Shown: positions 35,701 to 47,644 of the stretch, in pieces
How positions within the stretch are numbered: the first letter of the stretch is position 1
Layout: the number at the start of each line of letters is the position of its first letter
Assembly (NCBI GenBank): GCA_021442155.1
Contig: CM038222.1
Coordinates: 114,145,121-114,209,120 of the forward strand
DNA from: Cymbidium sinense
Taxonomy: Eukaryota > Streptophyta > Magnoliopsida > Asparagales > Orchidaceae
DNA: 64,000 nt
Reading direction: 5' to 3'
Position numbers and translations under genes: made by a program
Notes under the pieces: model-generated
Seen by the model: the letters and a program-made list of their open reading frames with translations, nothing else
Told to the model about the DNA's origin: nothing
The model's database searches: none

Positions 35701-36962
35701 TTTGAGTTTTAATAAAATAATTACAACCTTAATTAAACCTAATCATGCATTTGATTAAAATGAAGCTGTGGAAATATGAAATTGGTAAGGTACCCCACTC
35801 GCTATAAAAATTTCAAACCCATTTGACCTTTGAATTCAGAATTATTGAATTTCCAAATCTCTAGGTCAATATAAATCAAATAATAAATTAAAAAAATCAT
35901 AAATCACAAATTTCATAAAAGTAACTTAAAATAATCTTCACCAACACTAGATTATTTAAGAATAATCCAATATTCTAAATCAAAGAATTTGATCACTTAC
36001 ATACTTAAGGTTTATTGAAAATAATAATGAATATTAAGTTTAATTAAACCTTAAGTCTAATAAATTCATAATCAAATAATTAATGAAATCTTAATCAACA
36101 GTTAATGTAAGCTAAGATTAGATTAAAACACTAACCTAAGTGTCTTAGGTTACCAGAACTCAAGCTAAATGATCATGAATTTAATAAACAGAAACATTAA
36201 TGAAAACAAATGTTAAATTAATTCAAACTAAATAAAGCAAATCAAATTGAAAATCAATTAAATTAATAATATTTAATCAAATCAAAAGAATGAAATAAAG
36301 ATTTAAATTTTAAAGAGAACATTGAAACATTAATCCATATTGAACTCAAACCTAAATCATCTATATGAATCTAGAATGATTAATTAAGATAATTAAGGAT
36401 CTTAGTTAGGCCTTTGGGATGAATCTTCATCTTAGGATGAAGGTTTCATTCTATTAGGGTTTAGAATATTGAATAGAATCGGTTCAACCCAAAAGTGGAA
36501 TCTATTTTATTCTTCATTTTTGAAAACCTAAAATTCACTTTAACATGAAATGAATTTCAAAAATTAAAATTAAAATTAAAATCTCAAATCATTAAATCAT
36601 TTGAATTGAAACCATCCAAAGGTAAATAAAATACACTTCAAAATTAAAATTGCAATTTGAAATAAAAAGGCTTAGGAAAGTATTGCCACATAAGATAATT
36701 TCCTTCACACACTAGATCATTAGGTCACTGACCTTAGACTTAGGTTAGGTTAATCTGTGATATTCTATGATATCTTATGTTGTGAAGTGATGTGTTTTTC
36801 ATGTTTGTGTGGTTTACTATTTAGACTGTATGTCAAGTATTGTTTTCCCATTAGACTGAATGGTATGACATTATTTTTAGAACTAATATTATCTTCTGCA
36901 GGAGGCTATGCTAAAAAGGACTATCATCATAAAAAAATTATAAATGTTGTTTTCTTGTAGGT

Positions 36963-36982
36963 ATGCTTAAGTCCTTAAGCAT
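36963..36982. other. Conserved LTR hairpin, copy B (perfect palindrome)
   Basis: ATGCTTAAG-TC-CTTAAGCAT is a perfect 9 bp stem with a 2 base spacer, directly after TTCTTGTAGGT. The same element occurs in copies A, D and E. Confidence 0.85.
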
Positions 36983-37287
36983 AGCCCAATAGGATAGTTG
37001 GGCTTCGCAAGCAACTAATGCTAAGCTTGTTTGTTTGTACAATATAAATGTTGTCTGTTATTTATATTTTTTTTTGACATTTATTTTATAGGGCTTAGAA
37101 TTTATTTTTGAATTTAAAATATAAGTTTAAGATTAATGGTTAATACCTATGGGGTCTAGGATTAGGATTTGATGTTACCAGCAGATGGTTGCAGAGGTCT
37201 CCTGTGAAGCCTAAATAGAGGTCCCTAAAAAAGGAGACAATCCCTGAAAGAAGACTCATAAATCTAAACTATAGTTCTAGGCCAAGC

Positions 37288-37297
37288 TATATAAGGG
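37288..37297 (+). promoter_or_regulatory. TATA-like box of LTR B
   Basis: TATATAAGGG is the best of the three conserved copies of this box. In a 3' LTR it would direct transcription outward into copy D, if active at all. Confidence 0.4.
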
Positions 37298-40200
37298 AAA
37301 AACTTGATTTCCCATTTTTTTCTTTCTTTTGAGGTGTATAATGGTACCTGGCTGTATTGTGCTTTCTTTCTATGTTGTGTTTATTATTAAGGGTGTGTGA
37401 TAGAATCGATCTATTTTTCTAGGTTTCTTTCTATGTTGTGTTTCCTATGATGAATTCCTAGACAATTAGGCTACCCAATTTAAATCTAATAAATAAAAAA
37501 ATAATAATAATAATAAAGAAAACTTGAAACTTCATATAAATTAAAGCCCTAGGGATAACCTTAAATCAACTTGAAATAATTAGCTCTTAAAAATCATGCA
37601 ATCATATTACTCTCAACTCTTGAATTGGGCACTTCACCCATTGCATATAAGGGGCATTTGACCTATAAGGATTATCGCCTTCTTGGAGAAGTCTACCTTC
37701 TTTTACTGATTTGGACCATAACCAATTATAATTGCATGCCATTTAGGCATAAAAATGCATACCCAAGATCTTAATTGAATCATGAGTCAAAATATTTAAA
37801 ACCTAAAAAATGTACACTAGTTATGTACATTATATACCCTACATGATCTTAGGAATTAGGAAGCGAGTCTAGGTTCTTAGATTCTTTCCTAAAATACAAC
37901 AACCTATCCATTGTGCATACATGAGACTTGGCATCATGGATTTAAAATACGCTTAGGTTGTGTTAGTTGGCAGCCCTTCTAAGATGGTTATAAGTCCAAA
38001 AGAGTCAGGGATAGGTCTGTTCTCTCAAGTGAATAAAAGATTGATAATTCCCAAAATAGAACTATGTAGAGCATCTGACTTATGTAAAAAGAAATTATAG
38101 ACTTAGGTTTTGAAGCATCCTCCTCGATGTAAGTCTTCAACTTTAGGCATTTTTGCAGTCTTATGCTGCCAAAATCTAAGCCCTAGATTTCTAAAAGAAA
38201 TATTAACTAGAAATCTAAATTAAATTCCAAATTTTAAAATCTAATGGTAGGATAGTTGAAATGCATATTGGGCATTCTAGTATGAACATGCATTTCCTAC
38301 TTAATCTCGTTTGGCTTCCAAAAATAAGTATTTCCCCTTTGGATCATTCCCAATTGAAATTTCAAATATCATTCCTCCATAAAAATATAAACTTATTTTT
38401 TTAATCGAGAGCATTCTTAAGCAGAGACCCTTCATTCCTAAGATGTAATTAACTAAAAGAGCTTACCCTTATAGGGAATGATGAACCCAATTTAAAATAA
38501 ATCCTACTCTACTTTCCATGCAGTTTAGGAGAAAACTCTCTAGTACATGAAAGACCCAATAGCCTTAGGAGTTTTTTATTAAATGATCGAATCTATTATA
38601 GGATAGCATGTTTATCTTTCAGGATAATATATTTATTCCTTAATGATGCATTTGATCATCCAAATAAGGAATTCCTAAATTCTATGTGGTGTCATAAATT
38701 TTTCCCATAGTCTCAAGTAAGATCAAACTATATAGATGCACTCTAAATAAGGTCTTGATGGATTTGCAATTTAAATCGACTGATTTCATTAACTAAGTAG
38801 TTAGAAATCATGTTGATGCAATTGATGGTGCTCAACTTTAGTCGTTGATGGAGGAGACATGATGTCCAATGTCCACTCCTTCTATTAGGAAAAGATGACT
38901 GAGATCTAGTCAGATAATTTAATTAAAACCTACCTAGGAACCACGGGTGAAATCGTGATTGTTTGATCGAAGATTGGATGGTTGTATTAAATACCATGTG
39001 TCTTGTTTAACAATGCGAGATTCACATGAACGAATCACGCACTGTTGTTCATAATGTAGCACCGCATCAGCACCACATGGTCTGATAGTTTTAAAATAAA
39101 AATCATGATTTTCTCAATTTTGAAAATTATAGAAAAACCCAAAACTTTAAAAAATAATAGAAAATAAAATACTCATTCAAAAAAAGTAAATAAGGGATCT
39201 ATGTATTCATCTCAATGAGAAGAATCCATTAAATTTAAAATCCTTAATTCATATTGGGTAATTTTAAGTTAATTTAAATTTAATTAAAAATAATTAAACC
39301 TAAATTAAATTTAAACTATTAATCCATTCAATTTGAAACTTTGGGGAATCTAAATTAATGTTGAAAAATATCTTAGATAATTTCTCAAGATTTATTGGAA
39401 GATAAATTCAATGATATAAAATTTTCAATCATAAAATCTTAATTTTAAGAAATAAATTAATAATAAATTAAAAAAATTATTGAAAATAATAAAATTAGCA
39501 TAAATCATTATAATGAACTTTAATGAATTTAAAAGTATCATTACAACTCTGTAGAACTTAATAATCCCCAAAATGACATAATTTGGTAATCAATTGAATT
39601 AATTAATCTAATTAATTAATCTAAATTTTAAAAAATCATAATAAATTAACCAAAACTCCACAAAATCTAAATATACCCTCTATTGATTCATCTTCTAGAG
39701 GGGAATTTAAGAAAATTAAAACTCCTAATCAATTCTATCTAAATTAGGCTTAATTTAAGTTTTATTAAAACAATTAAAATCATAATTGATCCTAAATTAC
39801 ACATTTGATTAAGATGAAAATTTAGAAAACTTAAATTTGCAAGGAACCTCACTTGCCACAAAAAGTTTAAGGTCAAATGATCTCTCAATTAGAAGTTGTT
39901 GAATTTTCAATCCCTAGGTCAATTTAAATGAAATTTTAAATCAAAAAATTATTAAAATTATAAAAATTTATATAATAAATCTAAATTATTTTCATTAACA
40001 TCATAACACCTAAGAAAAATTTCTTCGCCATCTGAAGTTAAGGAATTTAATTAAATTTATATTTAAGGCTTATGGAATAATTAAAGATATAAGAAATTAA
40101 CTAAACTTATAATTATGAAATTAATAAAATGATAATAAACTAATTATTTAATTGAAAACTAAACTTAATTATCCTCTGAATTTTACACCCAAATATGGAA

Positions 40201-41905
40201 TTCATTAATATGGCAATTTCTAAAACCCATTTATATAAAAAAGGAATGATTAATCAAATCAATTAAACCTAAATTACCTAAAAGTTTGGAATGGCTTAGG
40301 ATAGGTTTGATGCGTAAAGTAGTTCATTTCCTAAAGTTTATTAGGTTGAAGTTGATAAATAAAACTTTAGTTTAAAATATTTAATTAAATAATAATATTT
40401 TAATATATAAAATTCCATTGTAATTAACCTAAATGATGAATTAAAAATACATAAATTAATGAATCATCTTAAGTTATTAAGTTGAAATATAATAAATCAA
40501 TCAAATGATATAATCAAAACCTTTAAATTAAGTTTGAAATAAAAGTCAACTTAAGTTAATTCATTCAAGCTAATAAACATAAATATTAAAAAACATAAAC
40601 ATCAATGAACCCAAGCTATGAAGCTATATTAAATAGATTGACTAATTATAATATATTAAATTAAATGAATATTTAATAAAAAAACCCAAGCTATGAAATT
40701 ATACACATCCTACATAACTTAAAAAGTAAATGGCATAAAATAAATAAAAGTAATCACTTGAAACCAAAAAGAACTTAAAAAGGTTAACATCAAATTAAAT
40801 TTAAACATCATATACAATTAAACTCTCAATTAAGGTTTAAGGAAACACTATAAATCTTAATTAAAGGTTATAAATCAAAAGACTATAAATCAAACTAAGA
40901 AACTTTAATAAAATCGAAAGAGACATAAGGTTAAATATAAGTTTAAATTGTGAAACTATATACATGTTAAATAATATATAAATTAAACAACATAAAATAT
41001 AAAGGAATTAAATCACTTGAAATCAAATCAAACTAAAATAAAAATTAAATAGAATTATGATAACATAGACTTTTAATTAAGATTGAAAGAAACATTAACC
41101 AAGATAAAATGTAAGAACAATAAAGTCTTCAAATCTTAATAGCATTACATTATATAAACTCTAACAGTAAAAGAAAATTAAAAGATTAATCAAATCAGAC
41201 CCAACTTAAAATAAATCATTAAAATGAATTCAAAAAAGGTTAATTAATATACTTATGATCTTAGTTTGACCTTTATAATAGATAAAAATTTTATTTCACT
41301 AGGATTAGGATGTTGAATAGAATGGGTTTCGCCCAAAATGGAGTTTATTTTATTCTTCATTATTTAAAATCTAAATTTTATCTTAACACAAAATAAACCT
41401 AAAAAATAGAAATAAACTGACAAAATCATTAAATAATTTAAAATAGAACTTTTATAACCAGCTATCATATTGTATATAGTCTGTAGACATGAGGTCGTAG
41501 GGCTATTAGTCTAAAAGAGGTCTTGATACCTCAAACTTCTAGTTTAATAGTAACACATACTTATGAAGCAAAATTATGAAATAGTAAAATATTAAAATTT
41601 AAATTAAAACAAAACTTGAACTTAAAAGGCTTAGTAAATCCATGCCTCACAATCCCCTTTCTTACGCACTAGATTGTTATATCACTGACTTAGACTTAGG
41701 TTATACAGATGATCTGTGATGTGTTGTGATGTGATATTTTTTCTTATTTTATGGTGTAATATTTTAGATTGGATGGCTAGGAATATTTGTCTGCTAGTCT
41801 AGATGTTAGAGCATTCTTCTTAGGCTAATGTTATTTTTTGTAGGGGTTGTGCTAAAAGTGATCGCCATAATAAAATATGAATAAATATTATTTACTTGTA
41901 TGTGC

Positions 41906-41923
41906 TGCTTAAGTCCTTAAGCA
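41906..41923. other. Conserved LTR hairpin, copy D
   Basis: TGCTTAAGTCCTTAAGCA is a perfect palindrome with an 8 bp stem and 2 base spacer, although surrounding LTR sequence has diverged strongly. Confidence 0.8.
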
Positions 41924-42225
41924 TAGCCTAATAAGATAGGTGGGCTTGGTAAGTAACTAATGCTAAGCCCGTATGTTTGAAATATAAATTACTTATGTGT
42001 TGTGTGTATTACCTAAAATTTATTATATAGGGATTAGAAATTTATTTTAAAATTTTAAACTATTATTGGAGCCTAGAATTAGGTTAGGATCTATGGGGGT
42101 CTAAGAAAAGCAAGAGCTGACTATACCAGCTCAAGGTCTCCTATAAAGCTTGTAGAGGTCCCTGAAGAAGGTGAAGATCCTAGAGAAAGACTTCATAGAT
42201 CAAAACTTTTAGTTCTAGGCTGGGT

Positions 42226-42235
42226 TGTATAAGAG
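42226..42235 (+). promoter_or_regulatory. TATA-like box of LTR D
   Basis: TGTATAAGAG sits at the same place in the LTR as the boxes in A and B. Confidence 0.35.
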
Positions 42236-43700
42236 CAAAGCTCGGCTGACCAATTTCTTTTTCTTCTAAGGTGTACACTGGTACCCGACAACACAAGCTT
42301 GTTTCATTAATTTGAATTGACTTAATTTATTTTGGGGTGCACAATAGAAAAAAAATGCTATTTCTAGGTTTCTTTTTGTGATAGGCTTTTTGTGATGAAA
42401 TGCCTGGAACAATAGGATCCTAGGAAAAATTAAATTTTTTAGCCATTAAACTTAAATAACTCAAACATAAAATAAACAAACTCATAGCTACACTTTAATA
42501 AAAGCCCTAGGTACAACTTAAAAGTAACTAGAAATAATTAGCTTTTATGAAACATGATAACATATTTTTCATTCCTCTTGAATTGGATGCTTCACCCATT
42601 GCACATAAGGGGACATCTGACCTGTGAGGATGACCACCCTTCTTTGGGGAAGGGTTTCTTCCCTTTTTTTTATTTGGCCCACTATCTCTTCTAACTGTAT
42701 ATCATTGTAAGCATAAATTGCATATCTAAGACCTTAAAATAAATCATAAGTCAAAAATATTAAAGATAAAATTTGTAGCATTAGTTAAATGCATATCATA
42801 CCAAACATTATCGTAGGGATAGGAAGTGAGTTTAGGTTCTTAGATTCCATCCTAAAATGCAATAATATGACCATCTTGCATAACATGAATATTGAATTCA
42901 TGGATTTAATTTTAATTAGGTGACGTTAGCTGGAAACCCTTCCAAGTAGGTGATTTGTCTAGAAGAGTTAGGGATAAGTTCATTTCCTTATGTGAGAGAG
43001 AAAACTAATAATTTCTAAAAATTAAATTAGGTTGAGCCTCTAATTTGAGCCAGAAGCATTTGTAGACTTAGGTTATGAAGCATCCTTTTAAAGTAAGTCT
43101 TTAACCACTATGCATTTCTATAATTTTGTGCCGCTAGATTCTATGTCCAATATTTCTAATAAAATGATAATTCAAAACTTCATTAAATTCAATCTCCAAA
43201 ATTATAAATCCCAATGGTAGGTTAGTTGAAATGCTTACTAAGCTTCCCAGCATCTAAAAGCATTTCCTACTAAATTCCGATTAGCCTCTGAAAAGAACTC
43301 TTCTCCCTTTTAATCATTCCCTGTTGAATTTCCAAAGTAACCATCCTTTTAAGACAAGCTTTGAAATATATAGAAATAAAAGTCTATTTCTTTAATCGAA
43401 GTATTCTTAGAAAGATATCTTTTATTCCTAAGATATAATAAACTATAGAAGCATGCCCTTATAGGGAATTGCAAACCCTACACTAAAATAAACCTTGTTC
43501 TACTTCTCCATGTAGTTCAGGAGAAAAATCATTGATACATCAAAGACCTATAAGCCTTAGAAGTCTTTATTATGTAATCAAATCTATTATAGGGTAATAT
43601 TTTTATCTTTTAAGATAATATATTTATCTCTTAATGTTATAATTGATTACCTAAATAAGTACCACCATGATCTGCGTGGTGTTCCAAATAAAAATTTCCA

Positions 43701-44180
43701 CAAGAGATAGTGGTATAAAATACTTAAAATGACCAAAACTTCTTAAGAACTTGCTAAGAGATACATTAAAGTACTATGCTTATCATATTTACTACAACCA
43801 CTACACTAAAGAATGCTAACACCTCAAGAGCTAAGTTGAGGAACTCATCAAAGTTAGAAAGCTGAACAAATTCATGAGATGGCCTGGAAAGAGAATAACT
43901 CGAGCAGAGGAATAAACCAGTACCATCTCATGTAGTTCACATCATTGGAGTGCTGCCCTAGTGAGTCTCATTTTATCTTCCTAATTTTGTTATTTTATTC
44001 TCAAGATAAAATATACCTTCATTCCTATGAAATAATTAGAAAGTCAAAACTCTCATTATAGTTCAAATACAATCACCATCTCTTTTAATGTATTTTCTAT
44101 AAAATATACTTGCCAAGTAAAGACTTTTTTTAAACATTAACAAAACTCATTCATGAAATGAAATACTTGCCTCAACTAAA
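43701..44180. other. Unassigned sequence after copy D
   Basis: Follows the 3' end of LTR D. It could be the interior of D's own element or the original flank. No coding motif was recognised on either strand. Confidence 0.4.
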
Positions 44181-44760
44181 TAAATCTTGAGGAGCTCACT
44201 AATCAAATGTAGTAATTAACTTAGGCAATTGTGGTCCTAAATAATGAAAGTGAGGTGGTAATGTCCTAAATAATGAAAGTGAGGTGGTAATGTTTAAAAA
44301 AAATCACTAAATCATAAAGTTTATAAAGATTGAATTTAGTATTAGGTGACAAGACTACTCCCTATAAGAGTGATATGACCCTTAGAAGATGGAAAGTCCA
44401 CACTAACTAAAATCATTCAAATCTACTTGCATCTATTTATTATGAATATCTTCAATTGGAAAACATCTTTTACTAAAGCTAAGTTATATTTGGGGAGCTC
44501 ACTGATGAAATATCAAATAAAAGTCTTTACATGATTAGAAGAAAATGTTGGTGAGTTAAAAGCTACAAAATTTAAAGTGACATGTCATTTAATCAACATG
44601 TTGACCAAGATTAGATCAAGCATAAAGTGATGAAACTACCCTCTAAAGGAGGGCTATGGCCCCTAGGAGAAGGAAAACTCATGCCAATCCCAATCACTCT
44701 AACTTTCTTGTGCTTTAAACTCACAAATAAAGATTTAATTTTTACAACATCACCTTCCAT
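44181..44760 (+). repeat. Two tandem units of about 280 bp with an internal 29 bp duplication
   Basis: The word GGAGCTCACTnATnAAAT occurs at about 44,191 and 44,494. 'GTGAcaAgACTAC...TATGnCCC.TAG.AGA.GGAAA' occurs at 44,346 and again about 280 bp later at 44,626. In the first unit TCCTAAATAATGAAAGTGAG plus GTGGTAATG (29 bp) is duplicated exactly at 44,235-44,263 and 44,264-44,292. Function unknown. Confidence 0.7.
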
Positions 44761-44904
44761 GTACCAAAGTGTGCATGAGGCAAGTAAAGAAAAAAAGTAA
44801 AAAAGACCTACCTATATTTAACTCCTTAAGAGGGCACCAGATGACTAGCCGAGCATGGCCTTCAATGAACCTTAGAGGGCATAAGGCAACTATTCAACAA
44901 ACTA

Positions 44905-45150
44905 CAAAACATAACACCAACATTGTGTATGTGGAAATTTTAATGCTATAATACCAACAATGAGTTGTTGGCAACACTAATGTTGTAATACCAACATTGT
45001 GTGGTTGGTGATTATAAAAACCAATAAACCAGGTAGTTGATAGCAATAAAAGCCAACATTTAATGTGGTTGGCAACTACAAAGGCCAATAGTTCTTATGG
45101 TTAGTGACAACAAATACTAATATATTATGTGTTTGGTGACTTATTTCCTC
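44905..45150 (+). repeat. Short imperfect tandem repeats, 35-50 bp
   Basis: At least five units built on 'ATACCAACATTGTGTGGTTGGTGA' (split by variants such as CCAACAATGAGTTGTTGGCAAC, and CCAACATTTAATGTGGTTGGCAAC). Each pairs a CCAAC with a GTTGG, so every unit can fold on itself. Reverse and forward open frames here are by-products. Confidence 0.75.
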
Positions 45151-46500
45151 TAAATGTAATGATAGACTAACTAAGCCTATTACCAAATATTGCAAATATA
45201 AAATAACAAAACATTCATAATAAGTGAGTACCATTGCACAAAAATTATAAGCATAAAGAAAATATAATGGTTAGTTATAAATAAAATATATTATAAATAA
45301 ACATTACATATGTGGAGAGTAAGAACAAGTATTTTTTATTCCATTAAAAGGCCAAAATACATACCACAAGTGATGAGCATAATGATGTATATACAATAAC
45401 TTTTTCTTTTCTCACTCATAGGAATGAAAGAAAGACTTTATAAAATAAAATGAAAAAAATGATTGATAGAGTCTAGATGGTCATGATCAATTGACTTCAA
45501 GATTATCACTTAACATCATTTTCATTCTCAGTGTATCTCACACTCAAACTCAACATCATCTCCCAACTTGATGAGGGAACACTTATCCCTGAAGAAAGGC
45601 TAATAATGACCAAGTTAGGAACCACTCCCACACCATTTGAGAGGGTAGCCAGAGTTCCAGCTGTGCCACCTCAATGAGACACCCATTATTAGGCATGAAC
45701 TTGATACTTAATTCAATAGAAGGCAACAAAACACCCTCTCCTTGGGTGTCATGTTTACTTTATTCTTTTTTATCTAATGATTGCTCAATTAGAGTTCATA
45801 AATATCAATGTTAGATAGAGGTCTCATGGAAGTCAAGTGAATGCTTGAACATGATAATAAATTAAAGGGCTCTCTACATATGACACAATGAAGAAAGGAT
45901 GACTAATTCTAAAGCTTAATAGCTTCTTATATAACCTTGAAGCATAAAAAATAGCAAAAAAAGGGGGGACAAATTTTAGGTTATATGACATAACCACACA
46001 CCATGTACTAGTCAAATCAATAGTTGTATCATAATAATTCTATTATGTTGTTGTCTTAATAATAATATTTTCATCTTCTATATTTTCTGGGGGACACCTC
46101 TTTAAGGAGAAGATGATTTGGGAGCTAAAGGTATCCAAATGTGTGCACATAAACTTTATAGATGGACCAGCATGAAGATCTTTCAGAATGAGTAGCTAAG
46201 CTAAAGGAAGAAGTCACTCACCCTCCATCCCAAAAAAAACTCATCTTATGTAGGCGATCACATGAGAGAACTCACTAGCCAATCATAAAGAACCCTCTCA
46301 CATGTAGGCAATTTCATAGAGAAACTCACATCAACCATGAGGCTAATGCAAAATTTCTTGAATTGCATGAGCTACCAAAATAGAATACTTGCCACTAAGA
46401 ATACATTAGTTACCTAGCCACCAGAGGACAGGGGAGTCTCTTAGTGATTATAGTTGGATAGCTATCATATTATGTGTGTGATAACCAACATATTACTTGT
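45151..46500. other. Anonymous region, one weak open stretch
   Basis: Mostly AT-rich with no recognised family. At about 45,568-45,677 one forward frame stays open over less AT-rich DNA (reads DEGTLIPEERLIMTKLG, then TPTPFERVARVPAVPPQ), which might be a relic of coding DNA. I cannot assign it. Confidence 0.35.
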
Positions 46501-46520
46501 AGATATTAACAAGCAGTGAT

Positions 46521-46609
46521 ATAGTTGATTACTCCACTTTGAGGGATAAGGAACAATATTTTGGATTTTATATTGTTCCTAAGAGGGAGATAGTTGATTA
46601 CTCCACTTT
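46521..46609. repeat. Hairpin flanked by 20 bp direct repeats
   Basis: ATAGTTGATTACTCCACTTT occurs at 46,521-46,540 and 46,590-46,609. Between them, AGGAACAATAT (46,549-46,559) and ATATTGTTCCT (46,570-46,580) form a perfect 11 bp inverted repeat with a 10 base loop. The layout recalls a tiny foldback insertion or a repair-made duplication. Confidence 0.75.
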
Positions 46610-46901
46610 TACCTCTTGCTTATACTCATATTTTGATATAGTGAAAATTCTTAAATTTTTATATTTTTTTCTATCTATTCTTGTCTTATCTAACCCTAGT
46701 TTGTACATACTTAAGTAAGGTCATGCATTACTTGATAGACAAATTCATATTCAAAATAAAGCATACCACCTTAACTATTTTTTGGAGTTACAAAGAAATT
46801 TATAGCCAAATATATGGTTAATCTTTTTGAAAATTGTTAATTGTTATCATTTGAAAAATAAATTAATAGCTATCTATCTTCAAACTTTTTTAACTAACAA
46901 G

Positions 46902-46931
<30 letters not shown>
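46902..46931. repeat. (AT)n microsatellite
   Basis: About 15 AT units, uninterrupted. Confidence 0.95.
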
Positions 46932-46933
<2 letters not shown>

Positions 46934-47640
46934 AATTAGCTTAAGATGATCTAGTTTCGTTGATTGAATTCATAAGAAAAGCTAGATGGATAGGTTTACA
47001 TAGTCATATAAGGACCTTCATTACATTGAGAATCTTTTAGTCAATTTAATGCTATGATAGTTCGCAATCTCACGGTCATTTAACACAAAGTTAGCATATT
47101 GCTAAGTCATTATGTGTCTAAAAGGTCCTCTATTGCGTAGTTCATGACTGTATGGCTTGTTGGGATTTATTTATTGATTATTTGACAAAAAGTTAGTTTG
47201 GTTACTTTTTGCCTATGGGTAAAGATAATTTCCTTAAAGACATTAGATGTACAACATTTTCAATTTTTAAAGGAGTTGTGAATAAAATATATTAAAAAAA
47301 ATCTAGCTTAAGCATTTATATTAATAATTATTTAGATGTCCCATTTAGTACTTTTTTTACTATACTCTATTAGATAAATAAATGTAAGTGTAATAAGGCA
47401 CAAGCAAAAATTATAAATCAAGTATATTTTCCAAATCCTAATCAAAGAATACCTTAGGACCAAGCATGATCAATAGAACCCACAATAACCTAATGATATT
47501 CAAAACTAAGTAGATCAAGTATATATGACCAAACAAATCAAGTATATACAATGACCTACATAACAAGGACTAATAGTAGAGGAATGTCAATGATCATACC
47601 TTATTATAAATTTTATAAGTGTTTGGATTATTAAGTCTTA
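46932..47640. other. Unassigned sequence upstream of the viral fragment
   Basis: No clear coding. A short forward run near 47,155-47,240 reads 'DLFIDYLTKS', 'FGYFLPMGKDNF', not matched to a family with confidence. It might belong to the adjoining caulimovirid or to an unrelated element. Confidence 0.35.
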
Positions 47641-47644
47641 GTAT

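Larger units (their letters stand above)
19680..38708 (+). mobile_element. Giant-LTR Ty3/gypsy retrotransposon, Tat/Ogre-like, about 19 kb
   Basis: Two directly repeated blocks of about 5.8 kb and 6.0 kb (A and B) flank 7.2 kb of unique sequence. The interior contains, on the forward strand, a degraded aspartic protease (27,730), RT (28,990-29,220), RNase H (30,040-30,240), a tandem array (30,480-32,440) and a polypurine-like stretch next to the 3' LTR. LTRs of this size, Tat-type pol and tandem repeats in the 3' untranslated region are known together in the Ogre/Tat lineage. Integrase was not recognised. LTRs A and B differ at perhaps one base in ten where I compared them, so insertion is old. 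Flanking 5-mers (TATGT at 19,675-19,679 and ATAGT or TAGTC after LTR B) do not form a clean target-site duplication. Confidence 0.85.
32706..38708 (+). repeat. 3' LTR (copy B) of the giant-LTR element
   Basis: It begins TGATCCCATTTTTAGATGAGG and ends about 'GTGTCATAAATTTTTCCCATA', parallel to LTR A. It aligns with A throughout, differing by substitutions and small indels. Its own sections are the TGGGTCAAATG-rich start, the GC-richer block 33,820-34,620 and 34,800-35,030, the AT-rich middle, the perfect hairpin at 36,963, and the TATA-like box at 37,288. Open frames at 33,839-34,335 and 34,712-35,029 lie in the GC-richer blocks and are not conserved as proteins. At 38,709 the sequence passes into the middle of copy D, which fixes the 3' boundary. 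Confidence 0.9.
38709..43700 (+). repeat. Giant LTR family, copy D, 3' part
   Basis: It resumes at the point of the family where 19,679 stopped and continues collinearly with A from about 21,585 to 25,485. Anchors are the 'AATAAGGGATCTATGTATTCATCTCAATGAG' section near 39,190 (with differences), 'CACTAGATTGTTATATCACTGACTTAGACTTAGG' near 41,665, the hairpin at 41,906, the TATA-like box at 42,226 and the tail 'GCGTGGTGTTCCAAATAAAAATTTCCACA' near 43,675. It is clearly more diverged from A and B than they are from each other, consistent with being the older target. Confidence 0.85.
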
